From Betaproteobacteria bacterium HGW-Betaproteobacteria-12 (GTDB taxonomy: Bacteria; Pseudomonadota; Gammaproteobacteria; Burkholderiales; Rhodocyclaceae), in contig PHCU01000016.1 of NCBI GenBank assembly GCA_002842345.1, forward strand, positions 1 to 41,115: 41,115 nucleotides of DNA, written 5' to 3'. The stretch's first letter is position 1. Every line of letters starts with the position of its first letter. Shown piece after piece: positions 16,971 to 24,791 of this stretch. The position numbers and the translations under genes are program-made. Below the pieces are notes generated by a model, which was given only the letters and a program-made list of their open reading frames with translations, had not been told where the DNA came from and did not search any database.

Positions 16971-17807
16971 TTACTGCTTGACCGCCTTGACGTCACCGTC
17001 CGCCCCCAGGCCGATGGTCTGGTTGAAGGAGACGTGGTGGAAGCGGCCGCCGGCATGGTCGGCGTGGATGGCGATGCCGAAGGTGACCGGCTTGCCGGCG
17101 ACCAGCGTGGCATTGCCGGCGAGGCTGCGGGTGAAGGTCACCGTATAGGTGTCGCCAGCCTTGGCGCCTTCCGCCTTGGCCGCTGCCTTGCCGCCTTCCA
17201 TGGCGCGCTTGTCGGTGACGCTGCCGTCGAAGGACTTGCCGCTGCTGCGCCATTGCAGCAGATCGTAGGCGCCGCCCTTGACATACTTGGTCTTCTTGTC
17301 GTCGGCGCCCGGCATGGTCCGCGCATCCTGGTGGCAGGTCGCCCAGCAGCCGACCTGCTCGCCCATGGCCACCTTGTCATTGGGGAACATCAGGCTGGCC
17401 TTGACTTCGTTTTCCTTGTCCGACTTGTCGCCGCCGCCGGCCGGGGCCTTGAAGCTCAGGCGGACGTAGAGGTTGCTGGCATCGTAGGCAGCCTGGACGC
17501 CGACCGTGTAGGTGCCGACCTTGGGCGCGGTCTTGGGTTCCAGTTCCTTGCTCTGCAGGCGCTTGACGTCGAGGCTCAGCTTGCCGTCCTCGATGTGGCA
17601 GCCGGCGCAGCTTTCGCCCTTCTTCAGGCCGGAAGCACCGCTGTGTTCGCCTTTGCCCTGAACCCATTCGATCGGTGCGACGCCGGGGTGGAATACGTGC
17701 ACATCCTTCTTCGGCACTTTGCTCCAGTCGGGAGCGGCCAGGGCCGCGGTGGCGCCGCCGGCCATCAGGGCACCGAGGACGGCGAGGGATACGAGATTCT
17801 TTTTCAT
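16971..17807 (-). CDS. EB_dh-domain cytochrome c in nir operon
   Basis: 278 residues from the ATG at 17807. Signal peptide (1-25, ends AALAA); one canonical heme c site CAGCH at 67-71. The rest is an ethylbenzene-dehydrogenase-related / cytochrome c-552-type beta domain, with CWATCH at 154-159; its cysteines are three residues apart, so it is not a standard heme c motif. A DARTMPGADD stretch follows, usual for this family. Role in denitrification is not established; by position it may be a periplasmic electron carrier for NirS. It starts 131 bp after the nirS stop, beyond a strong hairpin. Confidence 0.82.
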   Translation of the reverse strand: MKKNLVSLAVLGALMAGGATAALAAPDWSKVPKKDVHVFHPGVAPIEWVQGKGEHSGASGLKKGESCAGCHIEDGKLSLDVKRLQSKELEPKTAPKVGTYTVGVQAAYDASNLYVRLSFKAPAGGGDKSDKENEVKASLMFPNDKVAMGEQVGCWATCHQDARTMPGADDKKTKYVKGGAYDLLQWRSSGKSFDGSVTDKRAMEGGKAAAKAEGAKAGDTYTVTFTRSLAGNATLVAGKPVTFGIAIHADHAGGRFHHVSFNQTIGLGADGDVKAVKQ

Positions 17808-17882
17808 CGTGGTCAATCTCCACAAGTTTGTCGATTCCGGCGCCAGGCGGCACCGGCAATAACGGGATCCGACACTGGACAT

Positions 17883-17908
17883 GCTACGGGGGCTTGCGCC
17901 CCCGTAGC
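17883..17908 (-). terminator. Strong hairpin between nirS and the cytochrome gene
   Basis: A perfect 11-bp stem with a 4-nt loop (17883-17893 with 17898-17908) 31 bp past the nirS stop. There is no T-run on the minus strand, so full termination is doubtful. It could be an attenuator or a 3'-end stabiliser that makes nirS mRNA more abundant than that of the genes below it. Confidence 0.6.
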
Positions 17909-17938
17909 TTTATGCCAGATCAAGAAATCCGCAGGTGA

Positions 17939-19618
17939 TCAGTAGATGTCGTGCTGCGTGTTGTAGACGTTGAACTTGCCGGTCGGGGTGATCATCTTCG
18001 GATCGGTGATCACCTTCTTGACCTTCAAGGTCGCATCGTCATAGACAACGATGGCGGACTGGTCGGTCTTGCCGCCCCACAGCGAGATCCACACTTCCTT
18101 GCCGTCCGCCGAGTATTCCGGATGGACAGCGCGCTTGGTCGCCTTGGCTGCCGGCATGCCGGAATCCTTGGCCACATTCAGCACGGCCTTCGGCTTGGAA
18201 AGATCGGCCATGTCCCAGACGGAAACCGATTCCGCCAGATCCTTGTCCGAGTTCTGCGCCGAGTCGGCCCACAGGTGCTTGGAGTTCGGATGCGTCTTGA
18301 CGAACAGGTTGCCCGGGACGTGCTTGATTTCCTGCACGACCTTCCAGTTGTACTGCTTGTACTGGGCGTTCTTCGCGTCATCGGACGGCGTCGAGATCAG
18401 CGTCACGACATCGGCGCCGAGGTGACCCGTGGCCCACACCGGACCGAACTTCGGATGGGTGAAGTTGGCGCCGCGACCCGGGTGCGGAATCTTGGCGACA
18501 TCGACCAATGCGGCCAGCTTGCCGGTCTTGGTATCGACCGCGGCGATCTTGTTGGAGGCGTTGGCAGCCACCAGGAAGTAACGCTTGGTGGCATCCCAGC
18601 CGCCGTCATGGAGGAACTTGGCGGAGGCGATGGTGGTCGTCTTCAGGTTTTCGATATCGGAGTAATCGACCAGCAGGATCTGCCCGGTTTCCTTGATATT
18701 GACCACCCATTCCGGCTTGATGAAGGAAGCGACGATGGAGGCGACGCGCGGCTCCGGATGGTATTCGCCATCGACCGTCATGCCGCGGGTGGAGACGACC
18801 TTGCGCGGCTTCAGCGTATCGCCGTCCATGATCACGTACTGGGGCGGCCAGTAGGAACCGGCAATGGCGTACTTGTCCTCGAAACCGGCGAACTTGGAGG
18901 TATCGACCGAACGGGCGTCGAAACCGATCTTCACTTCGGCAACCACGCCCGGCTTTTCCATCCACAAGTCGATCAGCGACAGGCGGCCATCGCGGCCGAT
19001 CACGTAGACATAGCGGCCGGAAGCCGACAGGCGGGAAATATGCACCGCATAGCCAGTCTTGACGATGCTGCGGATTTCCTTGGTGTCGCCATCGATCAGC
19101 GCCACTTCGCCGGTATCGCGCAGGGTCACCGAGAAGAAGTTCTTCAGGTTGAAGTTATTCATCTGCTTGGTCGGACGCTTGTCGACCGGCACGATGACCT
19201 TCCATGAATCCAGGGTGTCCTTGAAGCTGTATTCCGGCGGCACATCCGGCGTGTTCTGGATGTACTTGGACATCAGGGCGATTTCTTCCTTGGTCAGGAT
19301 GTCGTCGAAGTTGACCATGCCGCCGTCGGTACCGTAGCCGATGATCTTTTCCAGACGCTGCTGGCCGAGCTTCAGCGTTCCGCCTTCGGTCACCTTGCCG
19401 TCCTTGTCCTTCTTCGACCAGTGCGGCTCGAGGTTCTTGCCGGTGGCACCCTTGCGCAGCACGCCATGGCAGCCGGCGCAACGCTCGAAGTAAATCTTCT
19501 TGGCCTGTTCCTTCTCGGCCGCCGTCATTTCCAAACCCTTGGCTGCCTGTGCAAAGGCGGAACCCATGGCCACGGTCATGGCCGACAAGGCAAGCATCCC
19601 CACTACGCTTCTTTTCAT
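17939..19618 (-). CDS. nirS: Cytochrome cd1 nitrite reductase NirS
   Basis: 559 residues, usual length. Periplasmic enzyme that reduces nitrite to nitric oxide. Signal peptide 1-24 (ends AFAQA); heme c site CAGCH at 47-51; eight-bladed d1 propeller from about 130. The His in GYAVHISRLSASGRY is the d1 axial ligand, and the His residues in KFLHDGGWD and ANFTHPKFGP match the two active-site histidines. Start at 19618 has an AGGAGAG ribosome site just upstream; the longer frame to 19717 runs over the promoter. First gene of the operon, with a perfect FNR/Dnr box upstream. Codon use matches the neighbouring host genes. Confidence 0.97.
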   Translation of the reverse strand: MKRSVVGMLALSAMTVAMGSAFAQAAKGLEMTAAEKEQAKKIYFERCAGCHGVLRKGATGKNLEPHWSKKDKDGKVTEGGTLKLGQQRLEKIIGYGTDGGMVNFDDILTKEEIALMSKYIQNTPDVPPEYSFKDTLDSWKVIVPVDKRPTKQMNNFNLKNFFSVTLRDTGEVALIDGDTKEIRSIVKTGYAVHISRLSASGRYVYVIGRDGRLSLIDLWMEKPGVVAEVKIGFDARSVDTSKFAGFEDKYAIAGSYWPPQYVIMDGDTLKPRKVVSTRGMTVDGEYHPEPRVASIVASFIKPEWVVNIKETGQILLVDYSDIENLKTTTIASAKFLHDGGWDATKRYFLVAANASNKIAAVDTKTGKLAALVDVAKIPHPGRGANFTHPKFGPVWATGHLGADVVTLISTPSDDAKNAQYKQYNWKVVQEIKHVPGNLFVKTHPNSKHLWADSAQNSDKDLAESVSVWDMADLSKPKAVLNVAKDSGMPAAKATKRAVHPEYSADGKEVWISLWGGKTDQSAIVVYDDATLKVKKVITDPKMITPTGKFNVYNTQHDIY

Positions 19619-19703
19619 CGCTTCTCTCCTAGAACAAACAATAAATGCGTTCATACCCCCAACGCGATGACCGCAAGGTTGAACTTGCGAAGGCCTTCCA
19701 TCC

Positions 19704-19717
19704 TTGATTCCCATCAA
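19704..19717 (-). promoter_or_regulatory. Perfect FNR/Dnr box of the nirS promoter
   Basis: TTGAT-TCCC-ATCAA is a full match to the CRP/FNR-family consensus. Its centre is 92 bp from the nirS start; with the site at -41.5 the transcript would start near 19669, giving a leader of about 50 nt. I see no strong -10 box at the right distance, as expected for an activator-dependent promoter. Confidence 0.85.
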
Positions 19718-19737
19718 GCTTTTTGAGCATCAAAAAA

Positions 19738-19783
19738 CATTGATATTCAATGACTTGTACTCACTTCGCACTAGTTGACTAGT
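19738..19783. promoter_or_regulatory. Two palindromes in the nirS-nirE gap
   Basis: CATTGA-TAT-TCAATG (19738-19752) is a perfect 6-bp inverted repeat with a 3-nt spacer. ACTAGT-TG-ACTAGT (19770-19783) is a second perfect one. They lie between the FNR box of nirS and the nirE start 94 bp further on, and look like operators. The first shares half of the FNR motif but has the wrong spacing; the second I cannot assign. Confidence 0.45.
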
Positions 19784-19876
19784 TCTTTGTGGGTAGGTAG
19801 GCACAATCATTGACCTGCTGCTATTGGCAGGGGCCGAGCGGGGCATTAGGATGGCCGCGACAATTTGGGAGAGAGC

Positions 19877-20641
19877 ATGCACACCACGAACGCACTGGAA
19901 AAAGGCAAGGTCTGGCTGGTCGGTGCCGGCCCCGGCGACCCCGAACTACTGACGGTCAAGGCCGCCCGCCTGATCGCCGCCGCCGATGCGCTGGTCTACG
20001 ACCATCTGGTCGGCGACGGCATCATCGATCTCGCCCGCCCCGAGGCCCGCCGCATCTATGCCGGCAAGCAAGCCTCGAAACACACGCTGCCGCAGGATGC
20101 GATCAACGACCTGCTCGTCGAGCTGGCTCGCGAAGGCCTCTCGGTCGTCCGCCTGAAAGGCGGCGACCCCTTCATCTTCGGCCGCGGCGGCGAGGAACTG
20201 GAAACCCTGGTCGCCTCCGGCATTCCCTTCGAAGTCGTCCCCGGCGTCACCGCCGCCGCTGGCTGCGGCGCCTATTCCGGCTTTCCGCTGACGCATCGCG
20301 ACCATGCCCAGGCCGTCACCTTCGTCACCGGCCACCTGAAGGACGGCACGGTCAATCTCGACTGGCCAGCGCTGGCCCGCCCGAAGCAGACCGTCGTCTT
20401 CTACATGGGCATCGGCGCCGCCGGCGAGATCTGCCGGCAGATGATCAAGCACGGCCTGCCGTCGCTGACCCCGGCCGCCGTCGTCCGCAACGGCACCCAA
20501 CCCGACCAGCAGACCCTGCTCGCCACCCTTGGCACCTTGCCGCACCGGATCGAGGAAACGGGCATCAAGCCGCCGGCGCTGATCGTCGTCGGCTCGGTGG
20601 TCAACCTGCACGAAAAACTCAGCTGGTTCGAAAAGCCATGA
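19877..20641 (+). CDS. nirE: NirE, uroporphyrinogen-III C-methyltransferase
   Basis: 254 residues from the ATG at 19877, preceded by a GGGAGAGAG ribosome site; a TTG at 19865 is in frame but lies in that site. SAM-dependent methyltransferase that turns uroporphyrinogen III into precorrin-2, the entry to siroheme and heme d1. Motifs: VGAGPGDPELLTVKA (about residues 17-31), the RLKGGDPFIFGRGGEE loop (about 92-107) and PGVTAAAGCGAYSGFPLTHRD (begins about 124). No CysG dehydrogenase/chelatase domain, so it is the single-domain NirE/CobA type. It is divergent from nirS and coupled (ATGA) to the next gene. Confidence 0.9.
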   Translation: MHTTNALEKGKVWLVGAGPGDPELLTVKAARLIAAADALVYDHLVGDGIIDLARPEARRIYAGKQASKHTLPQDAINDLLVELAREGLSVVRLKGGDPFIFGRGGEELETLVASGIPFEVVPGVTAAAGCGAYSGFPLTHRDHAQAVTFVTGHLKDGTVNLDWPALARPKQTVVFYMGIGAAGEICRQMIKHGLPSLTPAAVVRNGTQPDQQTLLATLGTLPHRIEETGIKPPALIVVGSVVNLHEKLSWFEKP

Positions 20642-21018
20642 AAGCCCTCCTCCTGCTCGCAGTCCTGGCGAGCGGCCCGGCGCTCGCCTACACCGGCGAC
20701 GAACTGCGCGGCGACTGCCAGGCGGCCGACGCCCAGTACCGCAACGAACTGCGCGACGACCCGGCGACGACCGTCCGCGCCACCCGCTGCCTCGCCTACG
20801 TGGCCGGCTTCGCCGACGGCTACGCGGTCAGCAGACACCTGGCCGACAAGGTCGGCGTCGGCCTCAACGCCTTCTGCCTGCCGCAAGACGACAACCTGCC
20901 GGCGCGCCTGGTGCGGGCTGTGCTCGCCCACTTCGAACGCCTGCCGCCGAACAGCGACAGCGGCACCGCGACCCTGGTCGCCGGCGCCCTGAGCCGCGCC
21001 TTCCCCTGCCCGGATTAG
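20638..21018 (+). CDS. Rap1a/Tai-like secreted protein
   Basis: 126 residues with a clear signal peptide (MKALLLLAVLASGPALA, cut about residue 17). The mature part has four cysteines (GDC, ATRC, AFCL, FPCPD), enough for two disulfides, and the pattern CLAYVAGFADGY seen in the Rap1a/Tai immunity-like family. Those proteins are periplasmic; a few neutralise type VI amidase effectors, but many family members stand alone with no effector, and none is seen here. Its start overlaps the nirE stop (ATGA), so it is probably cotranscribed with nirE. Function in this place unknown. Confidence 0.68.
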   Translation: MKALLLLAVLASGPALAYTGDELRGDCQAADAQYRNELRDDPATTVRATRCLAYVAGFADGYAVSRHLADKVGVGLNAFCLPQDDNLPARLVRAVLAHFERLPPNSDSGTATLVAGALSRAFPCPD

Positions 21019-21061
21019 CTTGAACCGGGCCGATGATTCGGGGATAATCCGCGCTCGATTT

Positions 21062-21146
21062 GCCCCGATGGCGGAATCGGTAGACGCAGCGGATTCAAAA
21101 TCCGCCGCCGAAAGGTGTGCCGGTTCGAGTCCGGCTCGGGGCACCA
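21062..21146 (+). tRNA. tRNA-Leu(CAA)
   Basis: 85 nt with encoded CCA. Acceptor stem GCCCCGA / TCGGGGC; anticodon stem GCGGA / TCCGC around the loop TTCAAAA gives anticodon CAA (reads UUG); a long variable arm, as for class II tRNAs; and T-loop GGTTCGAGTCC. The 3' half is the likely attachment site of the element that follows. The gene stays intact after insertion. Confidence 0.95.
21123..21146 (+). other. attL, 3' end of tRNA-Leu
   Basis: T-arm and acceptor 3' half of tRNA-Leu. Shares GTTCGA, GGCTCGGG and CACCA, in order and nearly equal spacing, with the right-end site at 35013-35035. P4-type integrases commonly use the tRNA 3' end. Confidence 0.5.
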
Positions 21147-21181
21147 GATAGCAGTTTCAAGTAGTCCAAGCAAGTCCAGAG

Positions 21182-21205
21182 AACCCGCCTAAGTGCGGGT
21201 TTTTT
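21182..21205 (+). terminator. Terminator after tRNA-Leu
   Basis: A 7-bp stem (21182-21188 with 21195-21201), 6-nt loop and a T-run. It would end the tRNA transcript. The stretch from the tRNA to here also holds repeated GTCCA-type words that may be integrase core sites. Confidence 0.75.
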
Positions 21206-21260
21206 ATTGCCTTTCGCTCCACATCGGTCCAGAATCGTCCAAACAAATCCGGACCCCGAT

Positions 21261-21323
21261 GGGGGTAACTATGGGGGTAAGAGCACCTACCCCCACGGGG
21301 GTTACCCCCAAACACCTACCCCC
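21261..21323. repeat. GGGGGTA(A) array before the integrase
   Basis: Two forward copies 12 bp apart (21261 and 21273), then three copies on the other strand (21287, 21301, 21316). The same word recurs twice with the same 12-bp period at the right end (34941 and 34953). Placement at both ends of the element, next to int, fits arm-type integrase binding sites. Confidence 0.6.
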
Positions 21324-21365
21324 ACCGGCTACGGCGCCGCCCCGTCAATCGAAGGAGCAACCGCC

Positions 21366-22583
21366 ATGCCTCTGACCGACACTGCCATTCGTTCCGCCAA
21401 GCCGACCGAAAAGCCCTACAAGCTGGCCGATGAAAAGGGCCTGTTCCTCCTGGTGAATCCCAACGGGGCCAAATGGTGGCGCCTTAAATTTCGGGTTGGG
21501 GGTAAGGAGAAGCTGCTTTCCCTCGGGACTTACCCCGATGTCGGGCTGAAGAAGGCCAGGGCGGACCGCGATGCCGCCCGCTCCATGCTGGCGGATGGCA
21601 TTGACCCCAGCGAGCACCGCAAGGCGACCAAGGCCACCAGGGAGGCACTGGCCGCCAACAGTTTCGAAATCATCTGCAGGGAGTGGCTGCAGAACAAGCG
21701 GAGCAATATCGAGGAAGCCCAGTACACGAAGGCGCTGGCCCGCCTGGAGAAGGATGTACTCCCCTGGATTGGCAGCCGGCCAATCACCGACATAACCGCC
21801 CCCGATGTCCTGGCCGTGCTGCGCCGGATCGATGCCCGTGGGGCACGCTACACCGCCCACAAGGCGAAAAGCGAAATCAGCCAGTGCTTCCGTTACGCCA
21901 TCGCTACCGGCCGGGCCGAACGCGACCCCTGCCCCGACCTGAAAGGCGCCATCCCCGCCCCCAAGACGGAGAACCTACCCTCTATCACCAACCCCAAGGA
22001 CGTCGGCGAAATGCTGCGGGCCTTCGATGGCTTCAAGGGCACCTTCGTTGTGAAGTGCGCCCTGGAGATTGCCCCGCGGGTATTTGTCCGCCCCGGCGAA
22101 CTGCGCAAAGCCGCCTGGGAAGATATCGACCTGGAGAAAGCCGAATGGCGCTACCTGGTCACCAAGACGAAGACCGAACACCTGGTGCCGCTGGCCGCCC
22201 AAGTAGTGGCCACCCTGCGTGAACTGCAGGCACTGACCGGCCATGGCCAGTACGTCTTCCCCGGCCGCGATCCCAAGCAACCCATGAGCGAAGCCGCCGT
22301 AAATGCCGCCCTGCGCCGCTTGGGCTACGACACCAAGACCGAAATCACCGGGCATGGCTTCCGGGCAATGGCCCGCACCATCCTGCATGAGGAACTGCAC
22401 CAGAAACCTGAGGTGATCGAGCACCAGCTGGCACACAGCGTTTCTGATTCCCTGGGCACCGCCTACAACCGCACCAAGTTCCTGAAGGAGCGCAAGGCGA
22501 TGATGCAGCTATGGGCAGACTACTTGGACAAACTGAAGGCTGGGGCTGAGGTTATCCAGCTGCGAGGCAATACCGCCGCCTGA
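21366..22583 (+). CDS. int: P4-type tyrosine integrase
   Basis: 405 residues. The frame is open from 21207, but the ATG at 21366 has an AAGGAG site and begins with the family N-terminus MPLTDTAIRSAKP (DUF4102 arm-binding domain). Core-binding domain about 100-190, catalytic domain about 210-390. Active-site residues can be placed: Arg in PGELRKAAW (about 246), HGFR (about 330), His in HQLAHS and the nucleophile Tyr in GTAYNRT (about 367). It should insert and excise the element at tRNA-Leu. Direction is away from the tRNA. The GGGGGTA array lies between. Confidence 0.95.
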   Translation: MPLTDTAIRSAKPTEKPYKLADEKGLFLLVNPNGAKWWRLKFRVGGKEKLLSLGTYPDVGLKKARADRDAARSMLADGIDPSEHRKATKATREALAANSFEIICREWLQNKRSNIEEAQYTKALARLEKDVLPWIGSRPITDITAPDVLAVLRRIDARGARYTAHKAKSEISQCFRYAIATGRAERDPCPDLKGAIPAPKTENLPSITNPKDVGEMLRAFDGFKGTFVVKCALEIAPRVFVRPGELRKAAWEDIDLEKAEWRYLVTKTKTEHLVPLAAQVVATLRELQALTGHGQYVFPGRDPKQPMSEAAVNAALRRLGYDTKTEITGHGFRAMARTILHEELHQKPEVIEHQLAHSVSDSLGTAYNRTKFLKERKAMMQLWADYLDKLKAGAEVIQLRGNTAA

Positions 22584-22599
22584 CGGAATCAGGCAGAGC

Positions 22600-22631
22600 G
22601 GGCCGGATACTGTTGGAGCAGTAGCCGGCCC
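22600..22631. terminator. Hairpin after int
   Basis: Arms 22600-22612 and 22619-22631 pair over 12 of 13 positions with a 6-nt loop, 17 bp past the int stop. No T-run follows. It may separate int from the next genes or act as an operator. Confidence 0.45.
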
Positions 22632-22661
22632 TGACCATTCATCACTGCAAAGGAGTGAATC

Positions 22662-22898
22662 ATGGCTGAAAACCATTCTACCCGCGCCATCAACTCGGAT
22701 CGTCTCAACCGGGCAACGCTCAGATTGAGCGGAGCCCGCGCCCTTATTGCGACCCTCGGTGTATTGGTATCGGAATCAAGCGAGATTGAGGTGACAGGCA
22801 ATTTGATGGGAGAGGCACTGCAAGGCATTTCCTACCTGCTGGAAGATGTCGACGCCGAACTGATGGCAACCGACGCTGCAGCCCCGGCCAAGCCCTAA
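22662..22898 (+). CDS. Small hypothetical protein
   Basis: 78 residues, preceded by an AAGGAG site eight bases from the ATG. Soluble and helical, with a middle stretch ARALIATLGVLV and an acidic ISYLLEDVDAEL helix. The length and design resemble small phage/plasmid proteins, but I recognise no family. Between int and the first larger cargo gene. Confidence 0.6.
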   Translation: MAENHSTRAINSDRLNRATLRLSGARALIATLGVLVSESSEIEVTGNLMGEALQGISYLLEDVDAELMATDAAAPAKP

Positions 22899-22927
22899 TC
22901 AATTCGCAACTGCGAGGAGTTACGAAA

Positions 22928-23581
22928 ATGGCTGATGCGGAACATACCGACCTTCCACATGGCGTCTCAATTCGCCGTGAATATTCATCTGGCGTCGAGT
23001 ACATCGGAACCGAGCAAGCACTGTTAGCGGGCGGCCTTCTAACGCCTGAAGCTATCGAGGGACTAGGAAGGTTTACGCGGCAATTCACAATGTCCCCTGA
23101 TGGTAGTTTTCTGATCGTTGGCGAAGGGAAAGGCAAACGGATCACACATCGGCACCGTGAAATTGGGGCATATGCCATCAAGCGCCTACATGATGAGAAC
23201 ATTTCTCTCTTTAAGTACCGAACCAGGCTTGAGGAGATGGCCATCGATTACGCCAAACGAGAGCAGCGCGAAAGGGAGGCGCAACAGGAAGCGTGGCAAT
23301 TGGCCAAGAAGGCACACAGCCAGCCTGATTTCCCGGAGCGATGGAAAAATGGTGTCCTTTACCATGTGGGGCAGGTTGAAAAGCTCATTGATGGAAAGCT
23401 TGTTTTCACAGATTTTCCGGATATCGGTCTCAAGTCTCGCGACCTTGAGGCAGCCAAGCAGGCTGTTTCCACGCTTCGCGACATTCTCCAATGCGCCACG
23501 CCCGTTATTAAGGACAAAATTCAGCAAAGCAATGTCGTCTCCTTGAGACCTTCCGCATTTGAATACATGAAACTTGGCTGA
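22928..23581 (+). CDS. Hypothetical cargo protein
   Basis: 217 residues, start at an ATG preceded by GAGGAG. No signal peptide or membrane helix. Residues about 90-135 form a highly charged helix (AKREQREREAQQEAWQLAKKA), perhaps a coiled coil. The GC content is visibly lower than in the flanking host genes and codon use is mixed (AAA, ATT, GTT frequent), which suggests separate acquisition. I do not recognise a family. In satellites the position beside int often holds genes against other phages; here that is inference from position only. Confidence 0.6.
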   Translation: MADAEHTDLPHGVSIRREYSSGVEYIGTEQALLAGGLLTPEAIEGLGRFTRQFTMSPDGSFLIVGEGKGKRITHRHREIGAYAIKRLHDENISLFKYRTRLEEMAIDYAKREQREREAQQEAWQLAKKAHSQPDFPERWKNGVLYHVGQVEKLIDGKLVFTDFPDIGLKSRDLEAAKQAVSTLRDILQCATPVIKDKIQQSNVVSLRPSAFEYMKLG

Positions 23582-23677
23582 TCGAGCACGCCGCCCCCTA
23601 GTCCGGCCAGATGAAAAGCGGGAATCCTTCGCCCGCCTGGGGGTGGCATCCATTCGAGGGAGCGCACGAAGGGCGCT

Positions 23678-24481
23678 ATGCAAAATCAAAGCGACGCAAG
23701 CCAGCTGCCTGAGTGGATACCTTGGGGCGGGAAACTCGTCTACGAAACCATCCAAGGCAATGGCGGCTTTAGCCAGCCCAGGATGTCCGACGTAATGGAC
23801 AAGCTGTTTTTCTCTCCGCAATTGAAGTCCATTTGGCAATCGCTTTCTGAACTCTCCATGCCTGAGCAGGGATGGAGTTACCTGATTGGAAGTCTAGTTT
23901 ACGCGATTGAGTGCGCACCCGAGCGCGGTAAGCGAGCAACGAAAGAGACCGGAAGCGAGAAGCGGAAAATACTTGATAGGCAGCAGGCTGCGGACAAGCT
24001 TCTTCGCCGTATCGAATCAATTTCCCGAGAACTGGCGGCAACTCTTGCTGAACTCGAAAACAATGGCGGCCAATTACCAAGCGAGGCTTACAGCGGACTC
24101 GCCCTTATTCGGTCGTCGATTGAAACCTCAGGCGCTTCGAAAGCATGCTGCGAGAAGCAGTTCCGGACTTTCGAGCGATCCTTGTCCAGTTACGAACGAA
24201 GTCACTTTCCTTCACCAGAATCGTTAATTTTGGGACTAGCCGAGGCCGCCAAAGAGCATCCGGCATGCGCTGAGCTTTACGCAGATGACCCATGGCTTTC
24301 ATCTGGCCAATCAAGCTGGAAGGATTATGTTCGAGTGCTGATGGCCGAATTCGAAGAGTGCAAGAGGATGTACGGTACTGCACCAAAATTCACGGATGCC
24401 CAGTGGACGCTGCTTCTTCAGGTATTCATTGACAAATCAATCAGCAGGCAAACCGTCTCTAAGGGGTTGATTGAGCTGTAA
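23678..24481 (+). CDS. Hypothetical cargo protein
   Basis: 267 residues from the ATG at 23678. Soluble; a Lys/Arg/Glu-rich region (about 88-110), then a predicted helical stretch with RIESISRELAATLAELENN (about 110-128). Two adjacent Cys (KACCEK, about 160). The C-terminal part has tryptophans (AQWTLLLQVF) and ends LIEL. No motif I can tie to an enzyme family. Low GC like the gene before it, so both probably came together. A 96-bp gap separates them and may hold a promoter. Confidence 0.6.
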   Translation: MQNQSDASQLPEWIPWGGKLVYETIQGNGGFSQPRMSDVMDKLFFSPQLKSIWQSLSELSMPEQGWSYLIGSLVYAIECAPERGKRATKETGSEKRKILDRQQAADKLLRRIESISRELAATLAELENNGGQLPSEAYSGLALIRSSIETSGASKACCEKQFRTFERSLSSYERSHFPSPESLILGLAEAAKEHPACAELYADDPWLSSGQSSWKDYVRVLMAEFEECKRMYGTAPKFTDAQWTLLLQVFIDKSISRQTVSKGLIEL

Positions 24482-24579
24482 GGGATTTTTCGTCAGAGAC
24501 AGAAAAAAAACCCTATTCGACTAAAGCAAATGGACTGCCCAGTATTGCCTAGGCCTTCAACGCACTTAGGTACTACAAC

Positions 24580-24789
24580 ATGGACATTCCACAAGACGGC
24601 TTTCTCCGATTGCCGCAAATCATCGGAGATAGGAAGCGCGGCATCCCCGCGATTATTCCGGTCTGCAAATCAGCCTGGTACGAAGGGTGTCGAACGGGGC
24701 GATACCCAAAGCCCGTGCACCTTGGCCCCAAGACGGTAGCCTGGTCCCGTTCGGCCATTGCCGAACTCGTTGAGAAGCTGAAGGGCTGA
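24580..24789 (+). CDS. alpA: AlpA-family transcriptional regulator
   Basis: 69 residues, a single winged-helix/MerR-like DNA-binding domain. Pattern: FLRLPQIIGDRKRGIPAIIPV..S.WYEG...GR.P.PVHLG.KTVAW....I..LVE, typical of AlpA in P4-like islands and gram-negative PICIs, where it turns on the satellite operon and/or excision. The ATG is ~100 bp from the previous gene; that gap includes CCTAGG...TTAGG arms around 24549-24571 that may be its own operator. It starts the long operon that runs through tail, primase and onward. Confidence 0.85.
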   Translation: MDIPQDGFLRLPQIIGDRKRGIPAIIPVCKSAWYEGCRTGRYPKPVHLGPKTVAWSRSAIAELVEKLKG

Positions 24790-24791
24790 CC

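Noticed and set aside
17331-17348. CWATCH as a second covalent heme c site in the EB_dh cytochrome
   Set aside because: The cysteines are separated by three residues, not two, and the family shows this element without proof of a covalent heme; only CAGCH is counted.
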